From JAZLJD01 sp045617725 (GTDB taxonomy: Bacteria > Bacillota > Clostridia > Lachnospirales > Lachnospiraceae), in NCBI GenBank assembly GCA_045617725.1, contig JAZLJD010000016.1, forward strand, positions 1 to 46,068: 46,068 nucleotides of DNA, in the 5' to 3' direction. The first letter of the stretch is position 1. Each line of letters opens with the position of its first letter. Both the position numbers and the translations under genes were made by a program. The notes under the pieces are model-generated. The model made no database searches. It saw nothing but the letters and a program-made list of their open reading frames with translations, and had not been told where the DNA came from. Shown piece by piece: positions 6,925 to 16,090 of the stretch.

Positions 6925-7935
6925 CTAGTAGTTTTTGGTCATTTCGATTTCATCGATGGGTTTGAACATATCAATCGTCTGGTTTCCGTCCGTGATAATA
7001 ACCTCAACATCCGGAAGGAGCTGCTCCATGGTCTCATAGAACAAACGCTGCTTGGTAATCATCGGGAACTTGACATATTCTTCATACATCTGCGAAAAAC
7101 GACTTACCTGGGCGGTAGCCTCGTTAATACGACGCTGCTTGGCTGCCATAGCTGCCTGTACCACGGCATCGGCCTGGGCGGTAGCTGCGGGGATTTCCTC
7201 ATTGGCATATTTATTGGCGGTGTTAACACTGGTCTCCTTGCCCTGTTTTGCTGTTTCTACGGCCTTGAATGCCTCGATAACATCCTGTGTGGGGGGCTCG
7301 GCATCCTGCATACTGATGTTGACAAGAACAATACCGATATCCTGCTGTTCCAGATTGGTCATAATAAGGTCTTTGATATTGGCCTGAATCTCCGTCTTAC
7401 CGGTCGTAATAACATCATCTACCGTATAATCGGAAACGATATTACGAATGGCAGCCTGTGCAACATTCTTAAGAATGCCGGCAGGGTCCTCGGAAGCATA
7501 CAGATACTTCACGGGATCGGATACACGATATTCCACATAGAAATCCACGTTTACAAAATTAAAATCCGAAGTAATCATCAGGGACTCTGCATCGGCCTGG
7601 GCCTGCGTCATATTTCTAAAGTCTGAATTATCCGCAAGATATCCGATGGGGAAGCCTTTGATGGTGGTGTCGACTTTGGTTACCTGCTGAATGAACGGAA
7701 CCTTCACATGAAGTCCCGGAGTAGCAACCGAACCGGCCTTGCCAAAGGTGGTAACAACGCCCTGTTCCTGCTCCTTAATGGAGTAGAAGCTTGCATTAAT
7801 CAATACGATTACCACAAATGCTATGATACCTGCAACAATCCACTTCTTTCCTTTGCCTGAAAGTCCCATTGTTCTTTGTTTGGTTTCGCCCCCGTCAAAT
7901 GGGCGCCGTTGGTCAAATTCTCTAAAATCTGCCAT
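6925..7935 (-). CDS. hflK: Protease modulator HflK (SPFH/band 7)
   Basis: 336 residues. A short polar cytoplasmic tail, one membrane helix (WIVAGIIAFVVIVLINASFY), the band-7 domain (IKEQEQGVVTTFGKAG, LHVKVPFIQQVTKVD) and an Ala/Gln-rich helical region (AAATAQADAVVQAAMAAKQRRINEA is its core) fit HflK. AAGGAGG lies 7 nt before the ATG. First gene of the hflK-hflC pair. The TPR gene stop is 53 bp upstream and no terminator is obvious between them. Confidence 0.92.
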   Translation of the reverse strand: MADFREFDQRRPFDGGETKQRTMGLSGKGKKWIVAGIIAFVVIVLINASFYSIKEQEQGVVTTFGKAGSVATPGLHVKVPFIQQVTKVDTTIKGFPIGYLADNSDFRNMTQAQADAESLMITSDFNFVNVDFYVEYRVSDPVKYLYASEDPAGILKNVAQAAIRNIVSDYTVDDVITTGKTEIQANIKDLIMTNLEQQDIGIVLVNISMQDAEPPTQDVIEAFKAVETAKQGKETSVNTANKYANEEIPAATAQADAVVQAAMAAKQRRINEATAQVSRFSQMYEEYVKFPMITKQRLFYETMEQLLPDVEVIITDGNQTIDMFKPIDEIEMTKNY

Positions 7936-7988
7936 TATACATTCCTCCTTAATTGGTTCGCTCTCTTGTAATGAAACTGTACTATGAT

Positions 7989-10241
7989 TTACCCGTTCAC
8001 CGCCTCAATCACACTCAGATAGAATGCATATTCATCCGAGTCATGGTCAATGACTGTTTCGTAGCCCTGCTTAATCTCCGAAAGGACCCTTGCTGCCGCA
8101 TCCATTCTTCCGTCATCCATGTGACAGACTGCAAGCATAAGGCCGATGTCCAGCGTATCCGCGTCCATACATCCTAATTTTTCTTTACACTTTATGTACA
8201 AGTCGTTTGCTGTATCAAGCGTCGCCGTATCTCTTTCACTGTTCAGTGCCATGGCACAGAGCAAAAGAGAACCCATGTGTAACGTGACACGGCTCAATAT
8301 ACCAAAGGTCTTCTGCATGCGTTCATAACAATCCCGGCACATTTCCAAGGCCTTCTGCGGATTCTCCTGCACATACAGAACATCTGAGGCTACCATCTTC
8401 ATTGCCAGCAGCGTTCTGGGATCATTCTCACCCTGTACTCTGTTGTACCCTTCATAGGCGATTAGGTCATACTTCATGGCCATCTCTTCATCCCCCATGA
8501 GATTATAGTAATAACTGCGAGCCTTGGCTATATCATACAGTGGACCTTCCCCTTCTTCATAGACAATATCCAGATTTTTAATAATATTTTCATACAATGC
8601 CTCCATGAGTTCCTTGTCTTCAAGTATGCTGACAGCATTCATGTAAACTCTGGCGGTCAAAGCCATCACGATAAAATATTCCTTTTCATTCAGTATTTTG
8701 GATGATTCATCGCCTCCTGCTACCTCAAGGATTTCCTGCATACGGTCACAGGTTCCCATACTGTCGACGGTTTCCCATAGCCTTATCTGTTCCTTCTCAA
8801 TATAGTCCACAAAGTCCTTATAGGTCTTTAAGGCCGCTATCTCTGCCTTTATGATTTCTTCGGGTGTTACATCTTCCTTTTTGGTAACCGGCGTGTGTGA
8901 GTTCTGCGAACCCGTAAACGCGGCCTTCAGCTCGGATTTATTATCGTCCTTGCCCGCCTTGCAATACTTTTCCGTCATTGCATCTCTGTCGGGTTCGGTC
9001 TCCACAGACTCCGCCTCTGCAGGTTCCGACTCTGCCACCTCTTCCGAACCATCGTACCATACGGCACTTAATTCCTTGCGATACCGCACTGCCAGAGCCT
9101 GCAATTGACTACCCAAATCGCCCACAATCACATCAGCGACATAATTCGCTTCGTTCTCCATGGTAGAAATTTGTTCATCCGCTTCCTCGTACAGCTGCTT
9201 ACCCATAAGGTAATCCGTATATTCGACAAGAACCTCAAATCTTAATGCTTCAACCTCGGCGAAAGCATCAAACTCGGGACTTTTCGGGGATGAATCATCC
9301 GGCAGGCTTAAAATGGCTTGCTCTGCCAAATCCAGCGCTTTATCGATTGCCGTAGTGGCCTCGTCTATGTAGCCAAGCGCCTCCTCTTCATTCGCAAGAC
9401 CGAACTGAGCACTGCCCATTCCCGCATATACGCGGGCCATATTATACCAAAACCGTCGGTCGCTATCCTTTTCCGGATTCTGCTCCAGTTTCTCCTTCTG
9501 CAGTTCCAGCGCTTCCTGCGCATGCGAAAAAGCAATTTGGAAATCCTTTTGCTTCAGTTCCTCGCCCATTTTGCGAATCAGTTCATCGGTTTCATCCGGT
9601 TCAGCTTCCGGTTCTGCTTTCGGTTCTGCGGATTTCTCCTCTTCTTCCGGTTCCGAATCATCCGGCCATACGGCACGTAAATTCTTACGATACTGCTCTG
9701 CCAGAGCCCGAACCCGACTTCCCAGATCGCCCTTAATTTCATCAACGATATAATCCGCTTCTATCTCCATCATATAAATCTCATTATCCGCATCCCTGTA
9801 CAGCTCCTTTTTCATAAGGTAATCCGTGTATTCGGTAAAAATTGTAAATTTCAACACCACAACTTCGGCAAAAGCATCATACTCGGGGCCTTCCGGTGCA
9901 GCATCCGCCGGCAGGCGTGACATAGCTTTCTCCACCAGGTTCTGCGCTTTATCGATTGCTTTCATGGCATCATACATGGCTTCAAAAGCAACGTCCTCAT
10001 CATCCGTCCCTTTATCAAGGCCGATTTGGGCATTGCCTATTCCCTCATATACGCGGGCCATATTATACATGAACCACCAGTCGCTATGCAGCTTCGGCGT
10101 CTGCTTCAGTTTCTCCTGCTGCATATCCAGCGCTTTCTGAGCATGAGAGAGGGCCCATCGGTAAAACTTTTTCTTCAGTTCCTCGCTCATTTTGTGAATC
10201 AGTTTATCAATTTCCGGAAAATTACTTGAAGTCTCTAACAT
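7989..10241 (-). CDS. TPR-rich protein with internally duplicated N-terminal module (paralogue 1)
   Basis: 750 residues from the preferred ATG. Two copies of a module of about 190 residues (about 8-198 and 220-408) each start IDKLIHKMSEELK / TDELIRKMGEELKQ, contain WYNMARVY-type helices and end RYRK(E/N)L.AVW. Acidic Glu/Pro/Ala linkers separate them, and a short KYCK.....NKS motif follows. The C-terminal 330 residues are TPR_12-like (ARSYYYNLMGDEEMAMKYD, SRVTLHMGSLL). No signal peptide or membrane helix, so cytoplasmic scaffold is likely; function unknown. AGGGAG precedes the start at 10241 by 7 nt. A TTG further upstream would extend the frame, but only into the pepD scar. Paralogue of the genes at 10617 and 12171. 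Confidence 0.8.
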   Translation of the reverse strand: MLETSSNFPEIDKLIHKMSEELKKKFYRWALSHAQKALDMQQEKLKQTPKLHSDWWFMYNMARVYEGIGNAQIGLDKGTDDEDVAFEAMYDAMKAIDKAQNLVEKAMSRLPADAAPEGPEYDAFAEVVVLKFTIFTEYTDYLMKKELYRDADNEIYMMEIEADYIVDEIKGDLGSRVRALAEQYRKNLRAVWPDDSEPEEEEKSAEPKAEPEAEPDETDELIRKMGEELKQKDFQIAFSHAQEALELQKEKLEQNPEKDSDRRFWYNMARVYAGMGSAQFGLANEEEALGYIDEATTAIDKALDLAEQAILSLPDDSSPKSPEFDAFAEVEALRFEVLVEYTDYLMGKQLYEEADEQISTMENEANYVADVIVGDLGSQLQALAVRYRKELSAVWYDGSEEVAESEPAEAESVETEPDRDAMTEKYCKAGKDDNKSELKAAFTGSQNSHTPVTKKEDVTPEEIIKAEIAALKTYKDFVDYIEKEQIRLWETVDSMGTCDRMQEILEVAGGDESSKILNEKEYFIVMALTARVYMNAVSILEDKELMEALYENIIKNLDIVYEEGEGPLYDIAKARSYYYNLMGDEEMAMKYDLIAYEGYNRVQGENDPRTLLAMKMVASDVLYVQENPQKALEMCRDCYERMQKTFGILSRVTLHMGSLLLCAMALNSERDTATLDTANDLYIKCKEKLGCMDADTLDIGLMLAVCHMDDGRMDAAARVLSEIKQGYETVIDHDSDEYAFYLSVIEAVNG

Positions 10242-10252
10242 TTCTATGCTCC

Positions 10253-10418
10253 CTAAATTGTAGTCTTCAGCAGCTCTACCAGGAAATTCCAAACTCTCTG
10301 GCAGCTTGCCAAATCCAATTTCTCATGTACGGAATGTATCTCCTCTATATCTGGGCCGATGGCGATGCAGTCGACCTTGCCGACCTTATCCATGATTACG
10401 CCGCATTCGAGTCCCGCG
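10253..10418 (-). pseudogene. 3' fragment of a second pepD copy
   Basis: Reads GLECGVIMDKVGKVDC... to ...FLVELLKTTI and a TAG stop, matching the last 55 or so residues of the intact PepD (14041-15510) without indels, one residue shorter. DNA identity is uneven: roughly two thirds over the stop-proximal 80 bp, but only 2 mismatches over 10335-10418 against 14126-14209. The fragment has no start or active-site residues. It abuts the SEC-C fragment, and its stop lies 11 bp before the downstream TPR gene, the same layout as the intact pepD-TPR pair. Confidence 0.9.
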
Positions 10419-10429
10419 GTTGCACTTCC

Positions 10430-10608
10430 TCGGTTTTACGAGGCTATCGTTGATACCGTCCAGGAAACCTACCATAAGCATGAGCTCTACACCATACTTT
10501 TCAGCCAGTTCAGCTACCGTTCCCTTCACTTCCGTATCGGGATCTGCAAGAAGCTGCTGATAGATGCCCTTCTCCTGCTCAAAATAATTGTTCTAAAGCT
10601 GGCTTAAG
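10430..10608 (-). pseudogene. Internal fragment of the SEC-C protein gene
   Basis: 179 bp matching 17324-17502 with 3 mismatches and no gaps. In translation it runs SQL-stop-NNYFEQEKGIYQQ... to NDSLVKP, the Trp of SQLWNNYF having become a TAG stop. It has neither the gene's start nor its cysteine-rich C-terminus. It runs up to 9 bp from the stop codon of the upstream TPR gene and is fused 11 bp from the pepD fragment. Confidence 0.92.
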
Positions 10609-10616
10609 CTCCTTAT

Positions 10617-12155
10617 TTACTCTTCATTCGCAGTAATATATTGCAACAATTCATCGACTTCTTCCCAAGCCGGATCCGCTTTGTCAATTTTACCTTCATA
10701 CTTCTCAATCAAATTGTTCAGCAGTGCTTCGGCCTCTGACCATTGCTCATTCAGAGCATAACAGAGAACCAAAGCTCGACCCTTGCTAAATACTTCGTTA
10801 GGCATCCACTTCTTCTCGCCGGAAAGCATCGTCTGATAAATCGGCTCCATAATCTTTACCGATTCCCGATATCGTTCTTCATCATTTAATGCAAGAGCCA
10901 AATCCTCGCCGGCATCAAAGGCTATAAAACTGTCCTGTCCGAAAGCTTTCAGAATTTCTTTGTAGCAATCCTCCAAAAAAGGAAGTGCGTCTTTCGACCT
11001 GTTTGAATTGTACAGGATATCCTTTCCGATACGCCTCATGGCAAACAATGCCTTTTTGGAAGTATCACCGAATTCCTGTGCAAAAGCCTTCCAGGCTTTA
11101 ACAATCGCTTCAAAAGACTTACACTTATCTTCTAAGGAACCGTAATAATAACGCTCTGCCAGCAGATAATCTCCGTAAACCGGAGTACCTTGGAATAAAT
11201 GCTCAGAGTCCCTTTTTATCTTTTTCTCAAAGATATCAATGACTTCTTCCTTCTCGCGATTTACAAAATGCGTGTAGATTTCCAGCATGATTGCTTTTAC
11301 CAGCAGCCTGGCTTCCTCTTCGTAGGAGAATGCGCCCGCTTTCTGCTTTTCAATGGAAACTCCCTGCGCAGACATAGCGGCGCATCGCAATGTATCAAAA
11401 TCATCCGTAACACAGGTTTTAAACCAGACTTCATCCAGATAATCCATGATTTCCTGCGCTGATTTCATGTTCTTCATCCGCTGCTCGGGATTGCCTGCCA
11501 TCTCCTCATCCAACATCGACTCCAAAAGATCATCGTATTTAGAAAAAGAATCACTTGATTCAGACTTTTGTTGTTCATTCTTCAAACGCATTTCGGTATC
11601 ATGCAGTAATTCCTGCGCAACACCGATCAGTTCTTTCGATTCTTCGTTATCAAAATACTCATCTGCCATCTCCGCAACTTCCAGCATTTCCGTAAAGCAG
11701 GTCATTGCATAATCCGGTTGATCGAGGCCTAAAAAGTACTTGCCGTACATAGCCTTTGTATACGCTCTTGTAGACATAATTTGCCAAAAATCATCCAGAA
11801 AACCATCCAGTTCTTCCTGCTTATATTGGTCTTCGTCCAAATCGGCAATAAAATCCTCGATGTCCGCCGACGTCTCATCTATAATGAGTTCCGCTTCCTC
11901 GATTGCATCTTTGGCTTCATGAACTTTTCCGCTATATAAGAGACAACGAAAATGTATCTGATAAGTAAGGGCACACATGAATTTCTTTTTGATTTCAAGG
12001 TATTCATCCGACATCTCGCCGATTTCCTTGCATCCTGCAACCGCAATATTACTGTATTTCAATGCACTTGCATAATCTTCGGCCTCAAGCGCTTCATCAG
12101 CCTTTTGGTTATTTACATTAATCTCGTTCCAAATTTCATCTAAAGATCTTCCCAC
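10617..12155 (-). CDS. TPR-rich protein (paralogue 2, divergent)
   Basis: 512 residues, entirely helical, without signal or membrane segments. The N-terminal helices (NNQKADEALEAEDYASALKY) are TPR-like, a Ser/Lys-rich linker lies around residue 195-215 (NEQQKSESSDSFSKYDDL), and the C-terminal half repeats TPR pairs (SKDALPFLEDCYKEILKAFG; SWSEAEALLNNLIEKY-type helices). The central MDYLDEVWFKTCVTDDFDTLR corresponds to MDYIEKAQLNLWENLEYRQTIIR in paralogue 3, so the three genes share one layout, but this copy lacks the KYCK motif. The start codon is GTG with GGAGAG 7 nt upstream. It is 15 bp behind paralogue 3, so probably cotranscribed. No function is recognised. Confidence 0.82.
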   Translation of the reverse strand: MGRSLDEIWNEINVNNQKADEALEAEDYASALKYSNIAVAGCKEIGEMSDEYLEIKKKFMCALTYQIHFRCLLYSGKVHEAKDAIEEAELIIDETSADIEDFIADLDEDQYKQEELDGFLDDFWQIMSTRAYTKAMYGKYFLGLDQPDYAMTCFTEMLEVAEMADEYFDNEESKELIGVAQELLHDTEMRLKNEQQKSESSDSFSKYDDLLESMLDEEMAGNPEQRMKNMKSAQEIMDYLDEVWFKTCVTDDFDTLRCAAMSAQGVSIEKQKAGAFSYEEEARLLVKAIMLEIYTHFVNREKEEVIDIFEKKIKRDSEHLFQGTPVYGDYLLAERYYYGSLEDKCKSFEAIVKAWKAFAQEFGDTSKKALFAMRRIGKDILYNSNRSKDALPFLEDCYKEILKAFGQDSFIAFDAGEDLALALNDEERYRESVKIMEPIYQTMLSGEKKWMPNEVFSKGRALVLCYALNEQWSEAEALLNNLIEKYEGKIDKADPAWEEVDELLQYITANEE

Positions 12156-12170
12156 TTGTATTCTCTCCGA

Positions 12171-14030
12171 TTATTCTAAGTTTTCCAGAAGCTGCATGTA
12201 AAACGCATACTCTTCGGAATCCGGGCTCACGATCTGTTCATGACCGGGCTTCAAATCCTTCAATAAAGACTCTGCATCATCCATTCTTCCGTCATCTATA
12301 TAGCAGGCAGCAAGCATACGTCCAACATCCAGAGTGTCTATATCCATAAGTCCAAACTTAAGCTTCGTCTTTTTGTATATTTTTTCTGCAAGTTCAAGTG
12401 CTTCCTGACTCTCATCATTAAGCGCCAGAGCACTGATTAAAAGAGAGCCCATATGAAGTGTGACACGGCTCGATGCACCGAAGGTTTCCTTCATGCGATC
12501 ATAACAGTCCACACACATTTCCTTAGCTGCAGACACTTTTCCACTTACATACAACATATCACTGGCAACCTGCTTCATAGCCATCAGCGTCTTACGCGAC
12601 TTCTCACCGAGCAATCGTGCATATCCCTTAAAAGCGGTTACATGACACTTCATGGCCTCCTGCTCGTCGTCCTGATCGGTATAGTAACAGCCTTTAGCCA
12701 TAGCTATATCATACAGGGTTTCATAGCTCTCGTCATAGCCCTCTTCCGCAATCTTAATAGTATTTTCATAGAAAAACTCGAGTATCGCACTATCGCCTTC
12801 CAAAACTGCAGCATTCATGCCGACCGCAGCAGCTGCTGTCATAACCGTAACCGCTTCCTCGTTGTCAAAATCCTCGAACGCAGGATTCTCCAACATGGTA
12901 TTAATGACTTTTCTCATACGTATAATCGTCTGACGATATTCTAAGTTCTCCCAAAGATTCAGCTGCGCTTTTTCAATGTAGTCCATGAAATCCACGTATA
13001 TTTTCAAAGCCGCGATTTCTTCATCTGCCTGTTCTTCAAAGGTTGCCGCTTCATTAAGGGCAGCTTCAAGACCTTCCTTAAGTTCTGCATCCGTGCTTTC
13101 TTCCTTCTTTTCCCATGCGGAAGCGCCTTGTGCCACAATGCTGTCCACAAGGCTGCTGTAGCGGGCAACATAGCCTTTCTCTTCCGAACCTTCAGTGTTC
13201 TTTGGTTCTGCAGGTCCAGCCGGCTTTGAGCCTGTCGGCTCCGCCTTCTGGGGAAGTTTAACCGATGAGAAAAATGCATCCTTCGGATTGGATTTATTGG
13301 TAGAGCGATCGCTCTTGCAGTATTTCTGCTCCATTCCGTCAATCTTCGATTCGGAAGCTTCCTTCGGAGTTTCTTTCTTGGGCGCAGTTGCCGGTGCAGT
13401 TGCAGTCTCCGGTTCGGTTGCCGTCTCAGGTTCGGATTCCTCGTCCTCTTTAGCCCCATCCGGCCATACCTTGTTCAGATACTTACGATATCGTAAAGCC
13501 AGTGCATTCATCTGATTGCTTGTTTCCTTGGCTACAATTCCAGTCGAATAAGCAACGTTGGTCTCAATTTCTTCCATCTGCTCGCCGGCCTCTTCATAGC
13601 ACTGCATATCGCACAGAATATCAAAATACTCTGCGTGGATCATAACCTTTAAGGTCAGAGACGCGGTAAGAATATCAAAAGCAGGGCCCTCAGGCTTGGA
13701 ATCATCCTTCATGGCCAAAACTCCGTCTTCCGCTTTCTCCAAGGCCTCGTTGATCATCTCAACGGCAAGCTCCATATACTCAACAGCTTCCCCACGCAAT
13801 TTCATACCGGCTTTGGCATTACCCATCAGCTCATATACATTGGCCACATCATACATAAAGTACGCTTGATGCGCCATATCCGGCGATTTCTCCAGTACTT
13901 CTTCCTGTATGGCATGCGCCTTCTCAGCATAAGAAAATGCCAGCGAAAAATCTTCACTTTCCATTTCCTGTTCCGCTTTTTGAATCAGTTTTTCAATATC
14001 TTTCAATAACCCATTAACCGTTCTAAACAT
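12171..14030 (-). CDS. TPR-rich protein (paralogue 3)
   Basis: 619 residues. One N-terminal module (about 5-190) homologous to each of the two modules in paralogue 1 (IEKLIQKAEQEMESEDFSLAF, YFMYDVANVYELMGNAKAG, LALRYRKYLNKVW), a low-complexity Thr/Pro/Glu/Ala linker (about 195-225), the KYCK....TNKS motif, an acidic helical region, then the TPR_12-like C-terminus (GCYYTDQDDEQEAMKCH, SRVTLHMGSLLISALALND). Cytoplasmic by absence of export signals. ATG with GAGAGG upstream, 10 bp after the pepD stop, so it is in one transcript with pepD. Role unknown; the shape suggests a protein-binding scaffold. Confidence 0.84.
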   Translation of the reverse strand: MFRTVNGLLKDIEKLIQKAEQEMESEDFSLAFSYAEKAHAIQEEVLEKSPDMAHQAYFMYDVANVYELMGNAKAGMKLRGEAVEYMELAVEMINEALEKAEDGVLAMKDDSKPEGPAFDILTASLTLKVMIHAEYFDILCDMQCYEEAGEQMEEIETNVAYSTGIVAKETSNQMNALALRYRKYLNKVWPDGAKEDEESEPETATEPETATAPATAPKKETPKEASESKIDGMEQKYCKSDRSTNKSNPKDAFFSSVKLPQKAEPTGSKPAGPAEPKNTEGSEEKGYVARYSSLVDSIVAQGASAWEKKEESTDAELKEGLEAALNEAATFEEQADEEIAALKIYVDFMDYIEKAQLNLWENLEYRQTIIRMRKVINTMLENPAFEDFDNEEAVTVMTAAAAVGMNAAVLEGDSAILEFFYENTIKIAEEGYDESYETLYDIAMAKGCYYTDQDDEQEAMKCHVTAFKGYARLLGEKSRKTLMAMKQVASDMLYVSGKVSAAKEMCVDCYDRMKETFGASSRVTLHMGSLLISALALNDESQEALELAEKIYKKTKLKFGLMDIDTLDVGRMLAACYIDDGRMDDAESLLKDLKPGHEQIVSPDSEEYAFYMQLLENLE

Positions 14031-14040
14031 TTAATACCTC

Positions 14041-15510
14041 TCATTCGATGGTTGTATTCAAAAGTGCCACTAGGAACTCCCACATTCTCTGGCTGCTTGC
14101 AAGGTTCAGTTTTTCATGAACCGAGTGTATCTCCTCTATATCGGGGCCGATGGCGATGCAGTCGACCTTGCCAACCTTATCCATGATTACGCCGCATTCG
14201 AGTCCCGCGTGCACAGCGGTAACAACCGCCTCCCTTGCAAAAAACGACGGATACAGTTCCGCAGCCTTTCTGCACAGAGGAGATTCCGGATCATATTCCC
14301 ATCCCGGATAATCTCCGTGTGTCGTCGTGTCGAATCCACGCTCTTTAAAAATCAACTGTATTTTTGTAAGCAGTTTTTCTTTCTCTTTCAAAACAGAACT
14401 GCGAAGCGCACTCGTAATCGTGACTTCGTGGTCCTTCATCCTTACAATACCGATATTCGTACTGGTCTCTACAAGGCCTTCCATGGAACTGCTCATACCT
14501 ATAACGCCGTTCGGAAGGTCTCCTTTTAAGAGTTCACAAACCATCAGCGTATCCTGCTTTGTGAATACTGGATATTCCGCAATCTTATCATCACCGCACG
14601 TCGCAGTAATCTTCATATTCGGATCGTTTGGATATTTCTCCCGCAGGCCTTCCGAAAGCTCCTGCGTCCTCGTAACAGCCTCGTTCACTTTATCTGTCTT
14701 AACCAGAAGCTCTGCAGTTGCATTTCCGGGGATCACATTATCCTGTTCTCCTACATAGAGGCTGATGAGCTGTCCGCCGCATTCCTCTGCCAGTTCTGCA
14801 ACAATTTCTGCAATTACGCGGGCTGCATTTCCGCGTCCTAAGTGTATCTGCGTACCGGAATGACCACCGGTCATATCGCTTACGGTAAGAATTACTTTTT
14901 GGCCCTCCCTGCGGAACATATCGAGATGCTTTCGTCCGTCAAGGCGTACACCACCGGCACAGCCTGCGATAATCTCACCCTCTACTTCCGTGTCGAGATT
15001 AATCATCCTGCGACCCTTAATGGCCGAGCCGGAAAGAGCGGAGGCTCCCAGCATTCCGACCTCCTCATTGACGGTAATAAGTGCTTCCAGCTTCGGATGT
15101 GAGATGGTGTCACTGGCCAAAATGGCAAGAATATAAGCGACTGCGATTCCGTCATCGCCGCCCAGGCTCGTACCGTCTGCCCAAAGATACCCGTCCTTCT
15201 CCACAAGCTTTAAGCCGTCCTTGGTAAGGTCCAGCGGACAATCCTCCGTCTTGACCCCCACCATATCCATATGTCCCTGCAAAATCATAACAGGCTCATC
15301 CTCGCGACCCTTGCTTGCTTTCTTGCGGATCACAATATTGTAAGCCTTATCCTGCGTACATTTCAGTCCATGCTCCGAAGCAAACTTCTTTAAGTAATTG
15401 CTGATTGCTTCTACATGAAAAGAAGGATGCGGTATACTGCAGATTTCCTTGAAATATGCATACCATGCCTCTTCCTTCCAGGTTTCTTTTATATGATTGG
15501 ATTTACTCAT
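14041..15510 (-). CDS. pepD: Xaa-His dipeptidase (M20 aminoacyl-histidine dipeptidase)
   Basis: 489 residues, full length for PepD. Zinc ligands and catalytic residues are in place: QGHMDMV (about 79-85), the bridging Asp in SLGGDDGIA, NEEVGMLGA with the catalytic Glu, and NLDTEVEGE. MTGGHSG starts the lid domain, and EIHSVHEKL near the end supplies the last His ligand. It hydrolyses dipeptides with N-terminal small residues such as Ala-His, feeding amino-acid nutrition. It has its own promoter and leads the run into the TPR genes. Its 3' end has been partly copied to 10253-10418. Confidence 0.95.
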   Translation of the reverse strand: MSKSNHIKETWKEEAWYAYFKEICSIPHPSFHVEAISNYLKKFASEHGLKCTQDKAYNIVIRKKASKGREDEPVMILQGHMDMVGVKTEDCPLDLTKDGLKLVEKDGYLWADGTSLGGDDGIAVAYILAILASDTISHPKLEALITVNEEVGMLGASALSGSAIKGRRMINLDTEVEGEIIAGCAGGVRLDGRKHLDMFRREGQKVILTVSDMTGGHSGTQIHLGRGNAARVIAEIVAELAEECGGQLISLYVGEQDNVIPGNATAELLVKTDKVNEAVTRTQELSEGLREKYPNDPNMKITATCGDDKIAEYPVFTKQDTLMVCELLKGDLPNGVIGMSSSMEGLVETSTNIGIVRMKDHEVTITSALRSSVLKEKEKLLTKIQLIFKERGFDTTTHGDYPGWEYDPESPLCRKAAELYPSFFAREAVVTAVHAGLECGVIMDKVGKVDCIAIGPDIEEIHSVHEKLNLASSQRMWEFLVALLNTTIE

Positions 15511-15563
15511 TTGGTAACCGCCTATGATTAAGTAGGCTCCTCCATAACAAATATTCTTGTACT

Positions 15564-15592
15564 ATTATATGATTTTCCGAACAAATTTGCAA
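15564..15592 (-). promoter_or_regulatory. pepD promoter
   Basis: TTGCAA (15587-15592), 17 nt, TATAAT (15564-15569) on the minus strand, about 55 bp before the pepD ATG. Confidence 0.8.
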
Positions 15593-15629
15593 TCTTGCAG
15601 GCGTTAATCATCTCGTAGGCTTCGCCTAC

Positions 15630-15679
15630 TGTCCATTTGTGCATGCACGATGGCCACTTGGCTCGTTGCCATAACAAAA
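15630..15679. repeat. Dispersed 50 bp repeat, copy 1
   Basis: Aligns without gaps to 18396-18445. The last 26 bp are identical (from CCACTTGGCTCG to the AAAA run). The variable part keeps a small hairpin: GTGC-AT-GCAC here, GCGC-AA-GCGC in the other copy. Each copy abuts an intrinsic terminator. Confidence 0.8.
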
Positions 15680-15702
15680 GGGCGCCCCACGAAGGAGCGC
15701 CC
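15673..15702 (-). terminator. infC-rpmI-rplT terminator
   Basis: Minus strand: 9 bp GC stem (15680-15688 with 15694-15702), loop TTCGT, then TTTTGTT. It lies 14 bp after the rplT stop. Confidence 0.92.
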
Positions 15703-15715
15703 CAATCATCATAAC

Positions 15716-16072
15716 TTAGGCAATCTTGCTCTTGGCAACTTCTGCAAGGGTCTTGAAACCTTCTGCATCGTTAACAGCAAGTTCTGCAAGCATCTTACGG
15801 TTCATATCAACACCTGCAAGCTTTAAGCCGTACATGAACTTGGAATAGGAAAGTCCGTTCATTCTTGCTGCAGCATTGATACGTGCAATCCAGAGCTGTC
15901 TGAACTGACGCTTTCTTTCCTTACGTCCTGCATAAGAGGAAGTAAGTGCTCTCATAACAGACTGCTTTGCAACTCTGTACTGATTGGATCTGGCTCCTCT
16001 GTAACCTTTAGCCAGCTTTAATACTCTATTATGCTTTTTCTTTGCGTTTAAACCGCCTTTAATTCTAGCCAT
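15716..16072 (-). CDS. rplT: 50S ribosomal protein L20
   Basis: 118 residues, standard length. Begins MARIKGGLNAKKKHNRVLKLAKGYRGARS and continues with the conserved RKRQFRQLWIARINAARM-type helix. L20 binds 23S rRNA domain I/II early in large-subunit assembly and, in Firmicutes, represses its own operon by binding the infC leader. Last gene of infC-rpmI-rplT, closed by a strong terminator. Confidence 0.98.
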   Translation of the reverse strand: MARIKGGLNAKKKHNRVLKLAKGYRGARSNQYRVAKQSVMRALTSSYAGRKERKRQFRQLWIARINAAARMNGLSYSKFMYGLKLAGVDMNRKMLAELAVNDAEGFKTLAEVAKSKIA

Positions 16073-16090
16073 TTCTTAAATCCTCCGTCA

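Noticed and set aside
10242..10292. Longer start (TTG at 10292) for TPR paralogue 1
   Set aside because: The extra residues are an out-of-frame reading of the pepD scar; AGGGAG and homology to paralogue 3 support the ATG at 10241.
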